DNA of 64,000 bases, from contig CANMUP010000003.1 in NCBI GenBank assembly GCA_947501105.1, positions 620,001-684,000 on the forward strand, given 5' to 3'. The DNA comes from an uncultured Flaviramulus sp. (GTDB lineage Bacteria; Bacteroidota; Bacteroidia; Flavobacteriales; Flavobacteriaceae). Positions within the stretch are counted from its first letter, which is position 1. Each line of letters begins with the position of its first letter. A model generated the notes under the pieces. It saw only the letters and a list, made by a program, of their open reading frames with translations. It was not told where the DNA came from and did not search any database. The position numbers and the translations under genes were made by a program. This document shows positions 9,704-19,003 of this stretch, piece by piece.

Positions 9704-10705
9704 GTGAATCCATATCTGCAAAATACATTCAAATCAATTTGGTTAACCCATTTTAATAATGGGAATACCGCCTTGGAGTTTAGCTTTGTTGATAAATTAA
9801 CTTTTGTAAAACACAAAATACTGCCCATATATTTTAATACAGGCGGAACAAATACAAAAGGTTTTAATTATAAATTATCTAACTCCCTTTTAAATGATTA
9901 CAAAAATAAAGTCTTCATAATTTGTGATGTGTACGGGTTTAATAATGAGAATTACTCAAAAAATGAGAAAATGGGTTGCTATAAAATTAAGCAGTACCCA
10001 GGTTATATTTGCGATTTGAGTAATCATCAAAGCCTAAAACATTACATGACTGATATTATTAGTAGAAAAAGTCGTTATAAGTTTAATAGTTATAAAAGGA
10101 ATTTAGAATCTACATACAAAATACATTATAAAATGTATTTAGATGATATCACTCCAGAGTTATATGAAAGTATCTTTTCTGATTTTCAACGTCTTTTAAA
10201 AAAACGTTTTTTAGATAAAAAAACTGTAAATAATAACTTAAACCCTGATGAATGGGCATTCTACAAAGAAGTTACTTTGCCAATGATGCTTAACAAAGAG
10301 GCGGGGCTTTTTGTGGTTTATGATGCCAATAAGCCAATAGCTATAACTTTGCTTAATTTTTCTACAAATACCATGTTTGATGTTATTAGAACTTTTGATA
10401 TTGATTATGCAAAATATAGACTAGGTTCTGTTAGCATCATGGGGCAAATAGATTGGTGCATAAAAAATAATATCAAAATTTTAGACTTTTCAAAAGGTTA
10501 TTTTGAATATAAAAAGCGATGGGCAAATAAGCCATATTGGTTTGAATATCATGTTTATTATGATAAAAAGTCAATTAAGGCAAAAACATTGGCTTTGTTT
10601 TATAAAAACTTTTTTTCCTTAAAATTATATCTTAGAAAAAAACACCTTACCAATTTTATACATGAATTGAGTTTTATTCTGAACAAAAAAAAATATGCTG
10701 AATAA
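9704..10705 (+). CDS. BioF2-like (GNAT-fold) acyltransferase, array copy 1
   Basis: This is a 333-residue protein with a GTG start two bases after the preceding stop. Family features shared across the array are visible. There is a basic N-terminal loop (KSRYKFNSYKRNLE), a KKRFLDKK helix and a VVYDANKPIAITLL strand pair. DIDYAKYRLGSVSIMGQIDWC and DFSKGYFEYKKRW follow. This pattern matches the Acetyltransf_6 (CelD/BioF2-like) branch of the GNAT superfamily, which includes enzymes acting on polysaccharides. It lacks the C-terminal module present in copies 3-8. Substrate is unknown. Position within a polysaccharide operon suggests N- or O-acylation of sugars. Confidence 0.75.
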   Translation: MNPYLQNTFKSIWLTHFNNGNTALEFSFVDKLTFVKHKILPIYFNTGGTNTKGFNYKLSNSLLNDYKNKVFIICDVYGFNNENYSKNEKMGCYKIKQYPGYICDLSNHQSLKHYMTDIISRKSRYKFNSYKRNLESTYKIHYKMYLDDITPELYESIFSDFQRLLKKRFLDKKTVNNNLNPDEWAFYKEVTLPMMLNKEAGLFVVYDANKPIAITLLNFSTNTMFDVIRTFDIDYAKYRLGSVSIMGQIDWCIKNNIKILDFSKGYFEYKKRWANKPYWFEYHVYYDKKSIKAKTLALFYKNFFSLKLYLRKKHLTNFIHELSFILNKKKYAE

Positions 10706-10749
10706 TTATTAATTAACTTCAGCCTTAAACAAAGCAAACTAGTTTAGAG

Positions 10750-11706
10750 ATGTTTCATAAACTTTTTCATTTTAAAAATGACCGTTTCATTTTTGATTTA
10801 TTTTTAGAAAATAAAATAAATTCGTTTTATGCATCTCATATTTTTAATAAACTAACAAACTCAAGGTTTGTTGCTAATTTAGTTTCATCTAATGTCTTTA
10901 AAACGATATACATCGTTAAAGATATTCCAGATTATTTAAGTTTAGAGTTTCAAAAACCAAATCAAACTTATTCCTTTAAAAAAGTAAAACAATACAAAGG
11001 GTATTTAGTGAATTTAGCTGAGTACAATAGCAACGAAGCTTTCATTGCCGAAAATTTAAATAAACGCAACAGAAAAAATTTATATTCAAAAGAAAGGAAG
11101 CTTAATAAAAATCATAATATTTCATCACAGATCTTCTTTGGAAGTATAAACAAAAAGGAATACGATAATATATTTGAAACCTTTTATATACTATTAGAGA
11201 ATAGGTTTAACGAAAAGCATACACATAATCGCTATTTATCAAACTGGAAAGATTTACAAGTATCTACATTTCAAAAAATCTTGGATAAGCAAGCATCATT
11301 GCACATTATTTATGATGATTTAAAGCCTGTAGCAATTACTTTAAATTTTCATAAAGGCGATATTGTTTTTAGCCATATACAAGCTTATGATATAAACTAT
11401 TCTAAGTACAATATGGGTGACATTTGTATGATGAATCAATTAGAGTGGCTAATAAATAATAACATTTCTGTATTTGACCTCTCTATGGGAAAAACTTATT
11501 ATAAAGAAAAATGGTGTAATTATACATATACATTTATATATCATGTTTTTTACAACCAAAAATCGTTGTTATCAAAAGTGTGTGCTAATATTATTGCGAA
11601 TGAGTTAAAGTTTATCCAGTTTTTAAGAGATAAAAATATTATTGGGAAGTTAATTAATTTTGATAAACTTCTTTATAACTATAAAAGCAACATTGCAAAA
11701 CAATAG
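10750..11706 (+). CDS. BioF2-like (GNAT-fold) acyltransferase, array copy 2
   Basis: This is a 318-residue paralogue of the preceding gene. It keeps the VKQYKGYLVNLAEYNS entry strand, the basic loop NKRNRKNLYSKERKL, DINYSKYNMGDICMMNQLEWL and DLSMGKTYYKEKW. Like copy 1, it ends shortly after the acyltransferase fold and lacks the extra C-terminal module. It is among the most diverged members at the basic loop. The next gene starts four bases after its stop. Function beyond family assignment is unknown. Confidence 0.72.
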   Translation: MFHKLFHFKNDRFIFDLFLENKINSFYASHIFNKLTNSRFVANLVSSNVFKTIYIVKDIPDYLSLEFQKPNQTYSFKKVKQYKGYLVNLAEYNSNEAFIAENLNKRNRKNLYSKERKLNKNHNISSQIFFGSINKKEYDNIFETFYILLENRFNEKHTHNRYLSNWKDLQVSTFQKILDKQASLHIIYDDLKPVAITLNFHKGDIVFSHIQAYDINYSKYNMGDICMMNQLEWLINNNISVFDLSMGKTYYKEKWCNYTYTFIYHVFYNQKSLLSKVCANIIANELKFIQFLRDKNIIGKLINFDKLLYNYKSNIAKQ

Positions 11707-11710
11707 TGAA

Positions 11711-12901
11711 ATGCTAAAGAAAATAAAACCAGAAGTTTTAGATGTTTTAAGCACTTTTCTTGAAAGGAAAAAGCCATTACCAATTTATGATAAAATTGTT
11801 AATACAATTTCTGGAATGTCTATTTATGAAGCTAAAAAAAGCAATGTCAAAAATGATAATTATCTATACTATATTTATGATTTTCCAGGATATTTAAAAG
11901 GCTCCGTCACCAAAAGTGGATGGAAATTAAAAACCATAAACACTTATAAAGGTTCTTTAATATTATTAAAAGACTATAAAAGCGTAGAAGATTATTTAAA
12001 GCATAAATTTAGTACAGGAAGAAGGTCAAAATTTAGAACTTACCAAAAAAGATTGGAAACCTGTTTTAATATTGAATACAAAACCTATTTTGGTAATATT
12101 TCTAAGAATGAGTATGAATTACTTTTTGAAGCTTTTCATGATATGACAAGAAAGCGCTTTTTAGAAAAGAAAACACAAAACTATGATTTATCTCGCTGGC
12201 ACATTTATCATGATATAGCATACCCACTAATCAATAGTAAGGAAGCCGCTTTGTTTGTTATTTTTAGTGATGGTAAGCCTATAAGTATTTGTTTAAATTT
12301 TGTTAGAGATAAAACCATTTATGGTTACTTAAGAACTTACGACACCGATTACTCTAAATTCTATTTAGGGTTTACCGATTTTATAAAACAGCTTCATTGG
12401 TGTTTTGAAAACAATATTGAGATTTTCGATTTATTAAAAGGAAGTTATCCATATAAAATGAGGTTAATTGATACTCAATACCCTTTTCAAAAACATGTTT
12501 TATACAATTCAAACTTTATTTTAACAACAATTTCTGCCAATTTAAACATTGCAAAAACTCAATCCTTTTATGCTTTGGTAAAAGTTTTAAAAAAGATGAA
12601 TGTAAATAAACTGTACTATAAATTTATAAATTATAAATACCGCAATAGAGAATTACAAGAATTGAAAAAAGGTTTTCAAAAAATTGATATTTTAGACAAT
12701 TTTAAAATAGAGCAAAATGAAGTATTAACAGAATTAAATCTTAACGATGATTCTTCAAAAACTTTAAAGAGATATGTATTTGATTTTTTGTATAGCAATC
12801 AAGAATTTATTCATAATATTAAGCTATTCAAGCATAAAAATGAATCCAACTCATATATAATCAAAGGAAAGAAAAACACTCGAAAAATAACGCTTATATA
12901 A
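11711..12901 (+). CDS. BioF2-like (GNAT-fold) acyltransferase, array copy 3
   Basis: The ATG at 11711 is chosen as start. An upstream TTG in the same frame (11660) would overlap the preceding gene, and the next paralogue begins with the same MLKKIKPE sequence. The 396-residue product has the family pattern: TYKGSLILLKDY, GRRSKFRTYQKRLE, DTDYSKFYLGFTDF, and DLLKGSYPYK. The last 45 or so residues form the additional module (FLYSNQEF ... YIIKGKKNTRKI). It is the closest relative of copy 4, which suggests a recent tandem duplication. Confidence 0.75.
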   Translation: MLKKIKPEVLDVLSTFLERKKPLPIYDKIVNTISGMSIYEAKKSNVKNDNYLYYIYDFPGYLKGSVTKSGWKLKTINTYKGSLILLKDYKSVEDYLKHKFSTGRRSKFRTYQKRLETCFNIEYKTYFGNISKNEYELLFEAFHDMTRKRFLEKKTQNYDLSRWHIYHDIAYPLINSKEAALFVIFSDGKPISICLNFVRDKTIYGYLRTYDTDYSKFYLGFTDFIKQLHWCFENNIEIFDLLKGSYPYKMRLIDTQYPFQKHVLYNSNFILTTISANLNIAKTQSFYALVKVLKKMNVNKLYYKFINYKYRNRELQELKKGFQKIDILDNFKIEQNEVLTELNLNDDSSKTLKRYVFDFLYSNQEFIHNIKLFKHKNESNSYIIKGKKNTRKITLI

Positions 12902-12908
12902 GCACCAC

Positions 12909-14078
12909 ATGCTTAAAAAAATAAAACCAGAAAATATAAATTACCTAAATACTTTTCTTGAAAAAAGAAAAGCAATACCTGTTTATAGTAGCCTTATAAA
13001 TACCATTTCTGGAGATACCTCTAATAAAAGCAATGAGACAAATATTATTAATAAAAGGAATATATACTGTATAAACGATTTCCCATCTTATTTAAAGGGA
13101 GATATTTCAGGCAATACTTGGAAAGCAAAAACTGTAAACACTTATAAAGGTTCATTAATCCTTCTAAAAAAATATGAAAACGCCAATGATTATTTAAAGA
13201 AGAAGTTTAAAACACCCAAGAGATTCAGAATTTATCAAAGCAAATTAGAAAACAGCTTTAATATTGAGTATAAGAGTTATTATGGAGATATCTCAAAAAA
13301 AGAGTACGATTATCTTTTTGAAGAATTTCACAAAATGCTTAAAACCAGATTTTTAGAAAAGAAAATCAAGAATCATGATTTGTCGCGCTGGGATATTTAT
13401 CGCGAGATTGCTTTTCCTTTAATTAAAAACAAGGAAGCCGTTTTTTTTGTTATTTATTCAGACAAAAAACCAATAAGTTTTTACTTAAATCTATTGCATG
13501 GTAAAACGGTATATGGTTATGTAAAAACTTATGATATTGATTACTCAAAATTTTCAATTGGTTTCATCAATTTTATTCAGCAACTACGCTGGTGTTTTGA
13601 AAATAACATTGAAGTTTACGATTTATTAAAAGGAAATTACGCTTACAAGAACAAGTTGATAGATCAAGAATTTTATTATCAAAAGCATATTATTTACAAT
13701 TCTAAATCTTTACTAGCTGTATTATCTGCTAATTTTATAATTGTAAAAAACCGACTGTTCTATAGCGCAGTAAATATTTTAAAAAAGTTAAAGGTTGATT
13801 TATTATATCATAAGTTTTCAAATTATATATATCAAAATAAATTTGTAAATGATACTCAAAGAGTTTTGATTACTAATTGTTCTGAAAAACCTAGTGAGCA
13901 ATTAGATCAAATAGATTTAGATGATGAGGCTTTTAGTTTTTTAAAAAGAATTACCTATAAATTTTTATACCATAATGACGAATCATTGGAAACAGTTAAA
14001 TTATTTAAGTTTAAAAATGAAGTAAAAACCTATCTTATCTCGGGGAAAAAGCAAATGCAAAAAATAACGTTTCAATAA
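12909..14078 (+). CDS. BioF2-like (GNAT-fold) acyltransferase, array copy 4
   Basis: This 389-residue protein is very similar to copy 3 along its whole length, including the MLKKIKPE start, the TYKGSLILLKKY strand, the LSRWDIYREIAFPLI helix and the DLLKGNYAYK motif. The C-terminal module is present (FLYHNDES ... YLISGKKQMQKITF). Only seven bases separate it from copy 3. As with the other members, an acyl-thioester donor and a sugar acceptor are plausible from family and context but are not shown by the sequence. Confidence 0.75.
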   Translation: MLKKIKPENINYLNTFLEKRKAIPVYSSLINTISGDTSNKSNETNIINKRNIYCINDFPSYLKGDISGNTWKAKTVNTYKGSLILLKKYENANDYLKKKFKTPKRFRIYQSKLENSFNIEYKSYYGDISKKEYDYLFEEFHKMLKTRFLEKKIKNHDLSRWDIYREIAFPLIKNKEAVFFVIYSDKKPISFYLNLLHGKTVYGYVKTYDIDYSKFSIGFINFIQQLRWCFENNIEVYDLLKGNYAYKNKLIDQEFYYQKHIIYNSKSLLAVLSANFIIVKNRLFYSAVNILKKLKVDLLYHKFSNYIYQNKFVNDTQRVLITNCSEKPSEQLDQIDLDDEAFSFLKRITYKFLYHNDESLETVKLFKFKNEVKTYLISGKKQMQKITFQ

Positions 14079-14080
14079 TT

Positions 14081-15259
14081 TTGGCCAAAGTTAAAAAAAT
14101 AACATTCTTAAAAGCTTTCACTGAAAATAGCTTACCTCCTATTTGCAGTAAAATTATTTATGGCAAAAATTTCTATTATAATACAAATACTGAGTTAGAC
14201 ATAGATTTAAAGAAACAAGTACTAATGTTTAAAGATGTTTCTGATTATGTAGATATAGAACTATTAGAACAGTCAAAAAGCATAGTTGTTAATAAAATAA
14301 AAACTATCAAAGGGCATTTAGTAGAACTTCATTTATTTAGTAATATAGTAGAGTATTTGGAAACTAATTTTAATTCCAAAAGCAGATCAAACTTTAGGCG
14401 CTATGAAAATAGGCTAAAAACATGTTTCAATATTAAATATGTATCCTATTATGGAGAGATTACAAAGCAAGAATACGACAGACTTTTTATTATTTTAAAA
14501 AGAATATTGGTTAGGAGGTTTACCGAGAAACAAGAATATAATTATGAATTGCAACATCTTGAAGGCTATCGCGATGTTTTATATGATATGATATTGGAAA
14601 AAAGAGCCAATTTATTTGTAATTTATGATGGTGATAAGCCTATTAGCGTTAGAATAAATATGTGCAAAAAAAATATAGCTTATTATATTTTAAGTGGCTA
14701 TGATATTGATTATTCAAAATTTCATTTAGGTTTTATTGATATGCTAAAAAATATAGAATGGTGTATAGATAATAACTTTGAGATTTACGACCTTTTAAAA
14801 GGTTATGATTATTATAAATCTAAATGGTCTACTAAAAAACATGATTATTATAATCACATAATTTATAATTCAAATTCAATAGCGACATTGCTAATTGGGC
14901 AATATATTACTACAAAGGAAATTATAAAGTATAAAGGCTACAGAGTTTTAAAAAAGTATAATTTACACACAAAATACAAAAGCATAAAAAGGCATGTATT
15001 TGGGATTAGAGCCTTTACTAGCAAAAAAAAGTTACCATCTGTATTAATAGAAAACGATACAAAAAGTACTGATCAAACAATTGAAATAAATATTGATAAA
15101 AATGATGAATATGCATTTTTAAGAAAACCTGTATACAACTTACTTTTTCTAAATAATGAATCTATCAATAATGTTACTATTAGCAAGTTTACAGGCTCAG
15201 AGAACACATTTAAAGTTCAACTTAAAAATAAAAGCAAACTCTTAAAAACCAATAATTAA
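14081..15259 (+). CDS. BioF2-like (GNAT-fold) acyltransferase, array copy 5 (TTG start)
   Basis: The start is a TTG two bases after the preceding stop. The first in-frame ATG would remove about 48 residues that align with the paralogues' N-termini. The product is 392 residues and has IKGHLVELHLF, SKSRSNFRRYENRLKTCF, DIDYSKFHLGFIDML and DLLKGYDYYKSKW. The C-terminal module is recognisable (LLFLNNESINNV) but its last strand is degenerate (LKNKSKLLK in place of GKxxxQKITF). Function as for the other array members. Confidence 0.72.
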   Translation: MAKVKKITFLKAFTENSLPPICSKIIYGKNFYYNTNTELDIDLKKQVLMFKDVSDYVDIELLEQSKSIVVNKIKTIKGHLVELHLFSNIVEYLETNFNSKSRSNFRRYENRLKTCFNIKYVSYYGEITKQEYDRLFIILKRILVRRFTEKQEYNYELQHLEGYRDVLYDMILEKRANLFVIYDGDKPISVRINMCKKNIAYYILSGYDIDYSKFHLGFIDMLKNIEWCIDNNFEIYDLLKGYDYYKSKWSTKKHDYYNHIIYNSNSIATLLIGQYITTKEIIKYKGYRVLKKYNLHTKYKSIKRHVFGIRAFTSKKKLPSVLIENDTKSTDQTIEINIDKNDEYAFLRKPVYNLLFLNNESINNVTISKFTGSENTFKVQLKNKSKLLKTNN

Positions 15260-15287
15260 AAAAGTATTTAAATAATATTAGCATTAA

Positions 15288-16502
15288 ATGCAAAGAAGTA
15301 AAAAACATATTAGGGCTAGTTTTTTTTTAGATCTCTTTCTTAAAGGAAAGAGTTTCCCTTCTTTTTACAAAAAAATAACGACCACTTTTTTAAATAATGA
15401 TGTTTACAGTTCACACCCAAGCGCAAAATTCAACTTTGATTATTTAACTTATTCTATATATGATATCCCTAATTACTTAGAAACAGAGTTTGACAAAACC
15501 ACCTCTTTAAAATTATTAACCGCACCACTCTACCCTGGTTATATTATAAATTTAACTTGTTTTAAAAACCTTGAAGATTACCTTAATAATCATTTAGGTA
15601 AACCCAGGAAATCACAACTAAAAAGATACCGAAAACGCTTAGATATATGTATTGCACCTAATTACAAAGTTTACTACGGTGATATTTCAAAAGATGAATA
15701 TAATATACTTTTCAACAGGCTTATATTAATGACAGAACGTCGTTTTGCTCAAAAAGAGGAATTAAATTTTGAGCTTCCTTTTTTAGAATTGTATCGAGAT
15801 ATGATGTATTCAATGATGCTGAATAAAAAAGCAAGCATATTTGTTATTTATCATGGCAAAAAGCCAATAAATATAACACTTAATTTTATAGATAATGCAT
15901 GCATTTTTCATTGGAATAGTTGTTATGATGTTGATTATCAAATGTTCAATTTAGGACATGTAAATATGGTAAACCACTTAGAATGGGCTTTCAATAAAGG
16001 GTTTAAGCTATTTGATATGGGTCGAGGTGATTTTTTGCACAAAAGAAAGTATGTAAACGAAAGCTATATTTATAATGAACATATAGTTTACAATTCAAAA
16101 TCCTTACCTGCATTAATTATAGCGCACTTAAAACTATTAAAATTAAAATTGCGGTATGGTACAATTAAATTTCTTAAAAAGTTCAATTTTCATTTATTCT
16201 ATGGTAAATATGCAAAGTATAAATATAGAGTTGTAAAATCAAGGCATAAAAATGATAAATCATACGCAGTTACTGCCAGTAATATAACTGAAATACCAAG
16301 CTTAGAAAAGTTAGCATTAATTGATCTAGATAATTATGACTATGATTTTTTAATAAAACCACTAAACTATTTTTTATATAAAAATCAAGACAATATGAAA
16401 AATGTAAAAGTTCTCACCGATTTAAAAGATGTGCAAACTTTTTATTTTAAAGGTGTAAAGATGCATCAAAAAGTAACTATTAAAATTAAGACAAATATTT
16501 AG
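15288..16502 (+). CDS. BioF2-like (GNAT-fold) acyltransferase, array copy 6
   Basis: This is a 404-residue paralogue with LYPGYIINLTCF, GKPRKSQLKRYRKRLD, DVDYQMFNLGHVNMVNHLEWA and DMGRGDFLHKRKY. The last motif differs from the YK(R)W pattern of its neighbours: the tyrosine of the YKxxW signature is replaced by histidine and the tryptophan by tyrosine. That may change specificity or activity. The C-terminal module is present (FLYKNQDNMKNVKVL ... FYFKGVKMHQKVTI). It lies ten bases upstream of copy 7. Confidence 0.72.
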   Translation: MQRSKKHIRASFFLDLFLKGKSFPSFYKKITTTFLNNDVYSSHPSAKFNFDYLTYSIYDIPNYLETEFDKTTSLKLLTAPLYPGYIINLTCFKNLEDYLNNHLGKPRKSQLKRYRKRLDICIAPNYKVYYGDISKDEYNILFNRLILMTERRFAQKEELNFELPFLELYRDMMYSMMLNKKASIFVIYHGKKPINITLNFIDNACIFHWNSCYDVDYQMFNLGHVNMVNHLEWAFNKGFKLFDMGRGDFLHKRKYVNESYIYNEHIVYNSKSLPALIIAHLKLLKLKLRYGTIKFLKKFNFHLFYGKYAKYKYRVVKSRHKNDKSYAVTASNITEIPSLEKLALIDLDNYDYDFLIKPLNYFLYKNQDNMKNVKVLTDLKDVQTFYFKGVKMHQKVTIKIKTNI

Positions 16503-16512
16503 CAAACCTTAA

Positions 16513-17664
16513 ATGAGTAACAAAAATAAAATAGTGGTCTTTCCAAAATTGTTTAAAACAAGTTCTGTTTGTAACTTGTACGAAAGCATTGAGTATTTTA
16601 ATTTAAAGGTTAACAATAACTCTATTGATACTCATTTTAAAACTACTGCAAACTCTATTTACTCACACAGGTTAGTTCCAGAATACTTTAAATTAAACCT
16701 TAGGCATAATACATTTAAAACTAAAATAATCCCTCAATTTAATTGGGGATATTCTATTTTACTAAACCCTTCCGATTCTATTGATGGCTATATGCAACGT
16801 CAATTTAACTCTAAAAAAAGAAACATATTGACAAGATATGTTAAACGATTAGAAACTTGTTTTGATGTTGAATACAAAATGTTTTATGGCGAAATAAGTA
16901 AAACCGATTATAATTTTGTTATGCAATCATTATACGATATGATAATTGCAAGGTTTGAGGAGCGAAACGAGCTACATAAAAACCTGCATGAATGGGATTA
17001 TTTATGTGAAAACACATTTTCGGAAATTCTTAATAAAAATGCTTCATTATTTGTAATTTATAATAAAGATGAGCCTATTGAGGTTTCTCTCAATTATCAT
17101 TTTGATAAAGTGTTATTTAGTTATTTGTCATCATTTGATGTCGATTATTCCAAGTTTGGTTTGGGTCATGTAGAAATTTATAAGCAAACCGAATGGTGTG
17201 CAAATCACGGTTACATTCTTTTTGAAATGGGTGTTGGTGGTATGGATTATAAGCGCAGGTGGAGTAATAACATTTACAGGTACAACCACTATATTGTTTA
17301 TAAAAAGCAATCTTATAAGCTTAAATTATTAATAATCAAAATAAAGCTAAAAGAGTATTTAAAATCTATAAAACTAAACGAAGTTTACCCAAAAATAAGA
17401 GCCATTTTTACTAAAAATCAAAAAAGACAAACCATTGCCATCGTTTCTGAAATAGAACAAGTAAAATATTTAAACACTAATGGTTATAAAGAAATAGAAC
17501 AAATGACTATGGCAGATAATCATTTAAAAAAGTGTATTAATAATTTTTTATACACATCAAAAAATCATATTAGAGATATAAGCATCTATAAAGCAGAAAA
17601 TTCATATATAATTAAAGGAAAAGAAAAGTTTCAAAAAGTTTCGTTTAATATACAAGACTGTTAA
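16513..17664 (+). CDS. BioF2-like (GNAT-fold) acyltransferase, array copy 7
   Basis: This 383-residue protein closes the tandem array. It has FNWGYSILLNPSDSIDGYM, NSKKRNILTRYVKRLETCF, DVDYSKFGLGHVEIYKQTEWC and EMGVGGMDYKRRW, and the C-terminal module (FLYTSKNHIRDI ... YIIKGKEKFQKV). Its closest relative appears to be the separate copy at 31083-32228, which shares the SLGSIEIYKKLEWC and YEFGMGDLSYKREW type motifs. A 99-base gap separates it from the following glycosyltransferase, larger than the gaps inside the array. Confidence 0.75.
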   Translation: MSNKNKIVVFPKLFKTSSVCNLYESIEYFNLKVNNNSIDTHFKTTANSIYSHRLVPEYFKLNLRHNTFKTKIIPQFNWGYSILLNPSDSIDGYMQRQFNSKKRNILTRYVKRLETCFDVEYKMFYGEISKTDYNFVMQSLYDMIIARFEERNELHKNLHEWDYLCENTFSEILNKNASLFVIYNKDEPIEVSLNYHFDKVLFSYLSSFDVDYSKFGLGHVEIYKQTEWCANHGYILFEMGVGGMDYKRRWSNNIYRYNHYIVYKKQSYKLKLLIIKIKLKEYLKSIKLNEVYPKIRAIFTKNQKRQTIAIVSEIEQVKYLNTNGYKEIEQMTMADNHLKKCINNFLYTSKNHIRDISIYKAENSYIIKGKEKFQKVSFNIQDC

Positions 17665-17763
17665 TCGCTTAACCTAGTAAAACAAGGAAAAAACCATCTG
17701 AGAACTATTTACTTTTATATATTTGCCAATGTGTCTATTAAAAGACTATTATAACCGCTTTTT

Positions 17764-18921
17764 ATGAAAAAGAAAATCATTAGAATTACCACTGTACCAT
17801 TATCACTAAGCGGTTTATTACAAGGTCAGTTAAAATTTATGTCAAACTATTTTGACATATTAGCAGTATCATCTCAAGGGGAAAACAATGCACTTAACAT
17901 GGTTTCAGAATATGAAAGTGTTCCTACATTACCCATTGAAATGACAAGAAAAATTACACCTTTAAAGGATCTTTATGCCGTATGGCAATTATATAAATTA
18001 TTTAGAAAAGAAAAGCCCTTTATTGTGCATTCGCACACACCAAAAGCAGGAACCCTCTCTATGCTTGCTGCAAAACTAGCAGGAGTACCTCATAGATTAC
18101 ATACTATTGCAGGTCTGCCCCTGGTTGAAGCAAAAGGAGCAAAAAGATTGTTGTTAAACTTGGTGGAAAAAATAACCTATAAATGTGCAACTAAAATATA
18201 CCCAAATTCTTTTGGACTAGTAGATATTATATTGGAGAACAACTTTACAAAAAAAGACAAATTAAAGGTTATAGCCAATGGGAGTTCTAATGGTATTGAT
18301 ACAGCATACTTTGACCCAAAATTATTTACCGAGCATGATAAATTATCAAAACTAAAAGCTTCATTAGGATTACTAAATGATGATTTTGTGTTTGTTTATG
18401 TAGGCAGATTAGTCTCTGATAAAGGTATAAATGAATTATTGCTTGCTTTTAACAAAATAAATAATGAAAATAATAAAGTAAAGCTTTTGCTTGTGGGTAC
18501 TTATGAAAATGAATTAGATCCGCTTTTACCAAAATCAATGGAAATCATAAAAAATAATAAAAATATTGTCTCTACGGGTTGGGTTGATGATGTTAGACCT
18601 TATTTTGTAATCTCAAATGTTTTAGTATTTCCAAGTTATCGAGAGGGGTTCCCTAATGTTGTTATGCAATCTGGCGCTATGGAATTACCTAGTATTGTAA
18701 CCAATATAAATGGCTGTAATGAAATTATAGAAGATGAGAAGCATGGCATTATTATCCCAACAAAAAATGATGATGCTATATACAAAGCAATGAATTATGT
18801 TTTAAATAATAGAAAAGAAGCTATAGAAATGGGAATACAGTCTAGAACTAATATAGTTCTAAAATTTGAACGACGAAGAGTTTGGGAAGCATTGCTTACA
18901 GAGTATAGTGGCTTGGCCTAA
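17764..18921 (+). CDS. Family 4 glycosyltransferase (CapM/PglA-like)
   Basis: This is a 385-residue GT-B enzyme. The N-terminal domain has SLSGLLQGQLKFM and the HSHTPKAGTLSMLAAKLAGVP segment. That segment is typical of bacterial GT4 enzymes that add the second sugar to an undecaprenyl-linked N-acetylated bacillosamine- or FucNAc-like sugar. The donor domain shows YVGRLVSDKGINELL and FPSYREGFPNVVMQSGAMELP with the E-x7 signature. It is a good candidate for the step after the phosphoglycosyl transferases at 22876 or 27108. The exact sugar is not deducible. Confidence 0.88.
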   Translation: MKKKIIRITTVPLSLSGLLQGQLKFMSNYFDILAVSSQGENNALNMVSEYESVPTLPIEMTRKITPLKDLYAVWQLYKLFRKEKPFIVHSHTPKAGTLSMLAAKLAGVPHRLHTIAGLPLVEAKGAKRLLLNLVEKITYKCATKIYPNSFGLVDIILENNFTKKDKLKVIANGSSNGIDTAYFDPKLFTEHDKLSKLKASLGLLNDDFVFVYVGRLVSDKGINELLLAFNKINNENNKVKLLLVGTYENELDPLLPKSMEIIKNNKNIVSTGWVDDVRPYFVISNVLVFPSYREGFPNVVMQSGAMELPSIVTNINGCNEIIEDEKHGIIIPTKNDDAIYKAMNYVLNNRKEAIEMGIQSRTNIVLKFERRRVWEALLTEYSGLA

Positions 18922-19003
18922 TAAAATAATTGACCTTATTACAAAATATACAGAGTTAGTTCTGATTATAATCGGTTTTATCAACACTTCATTTTATAAT
19001 TAA

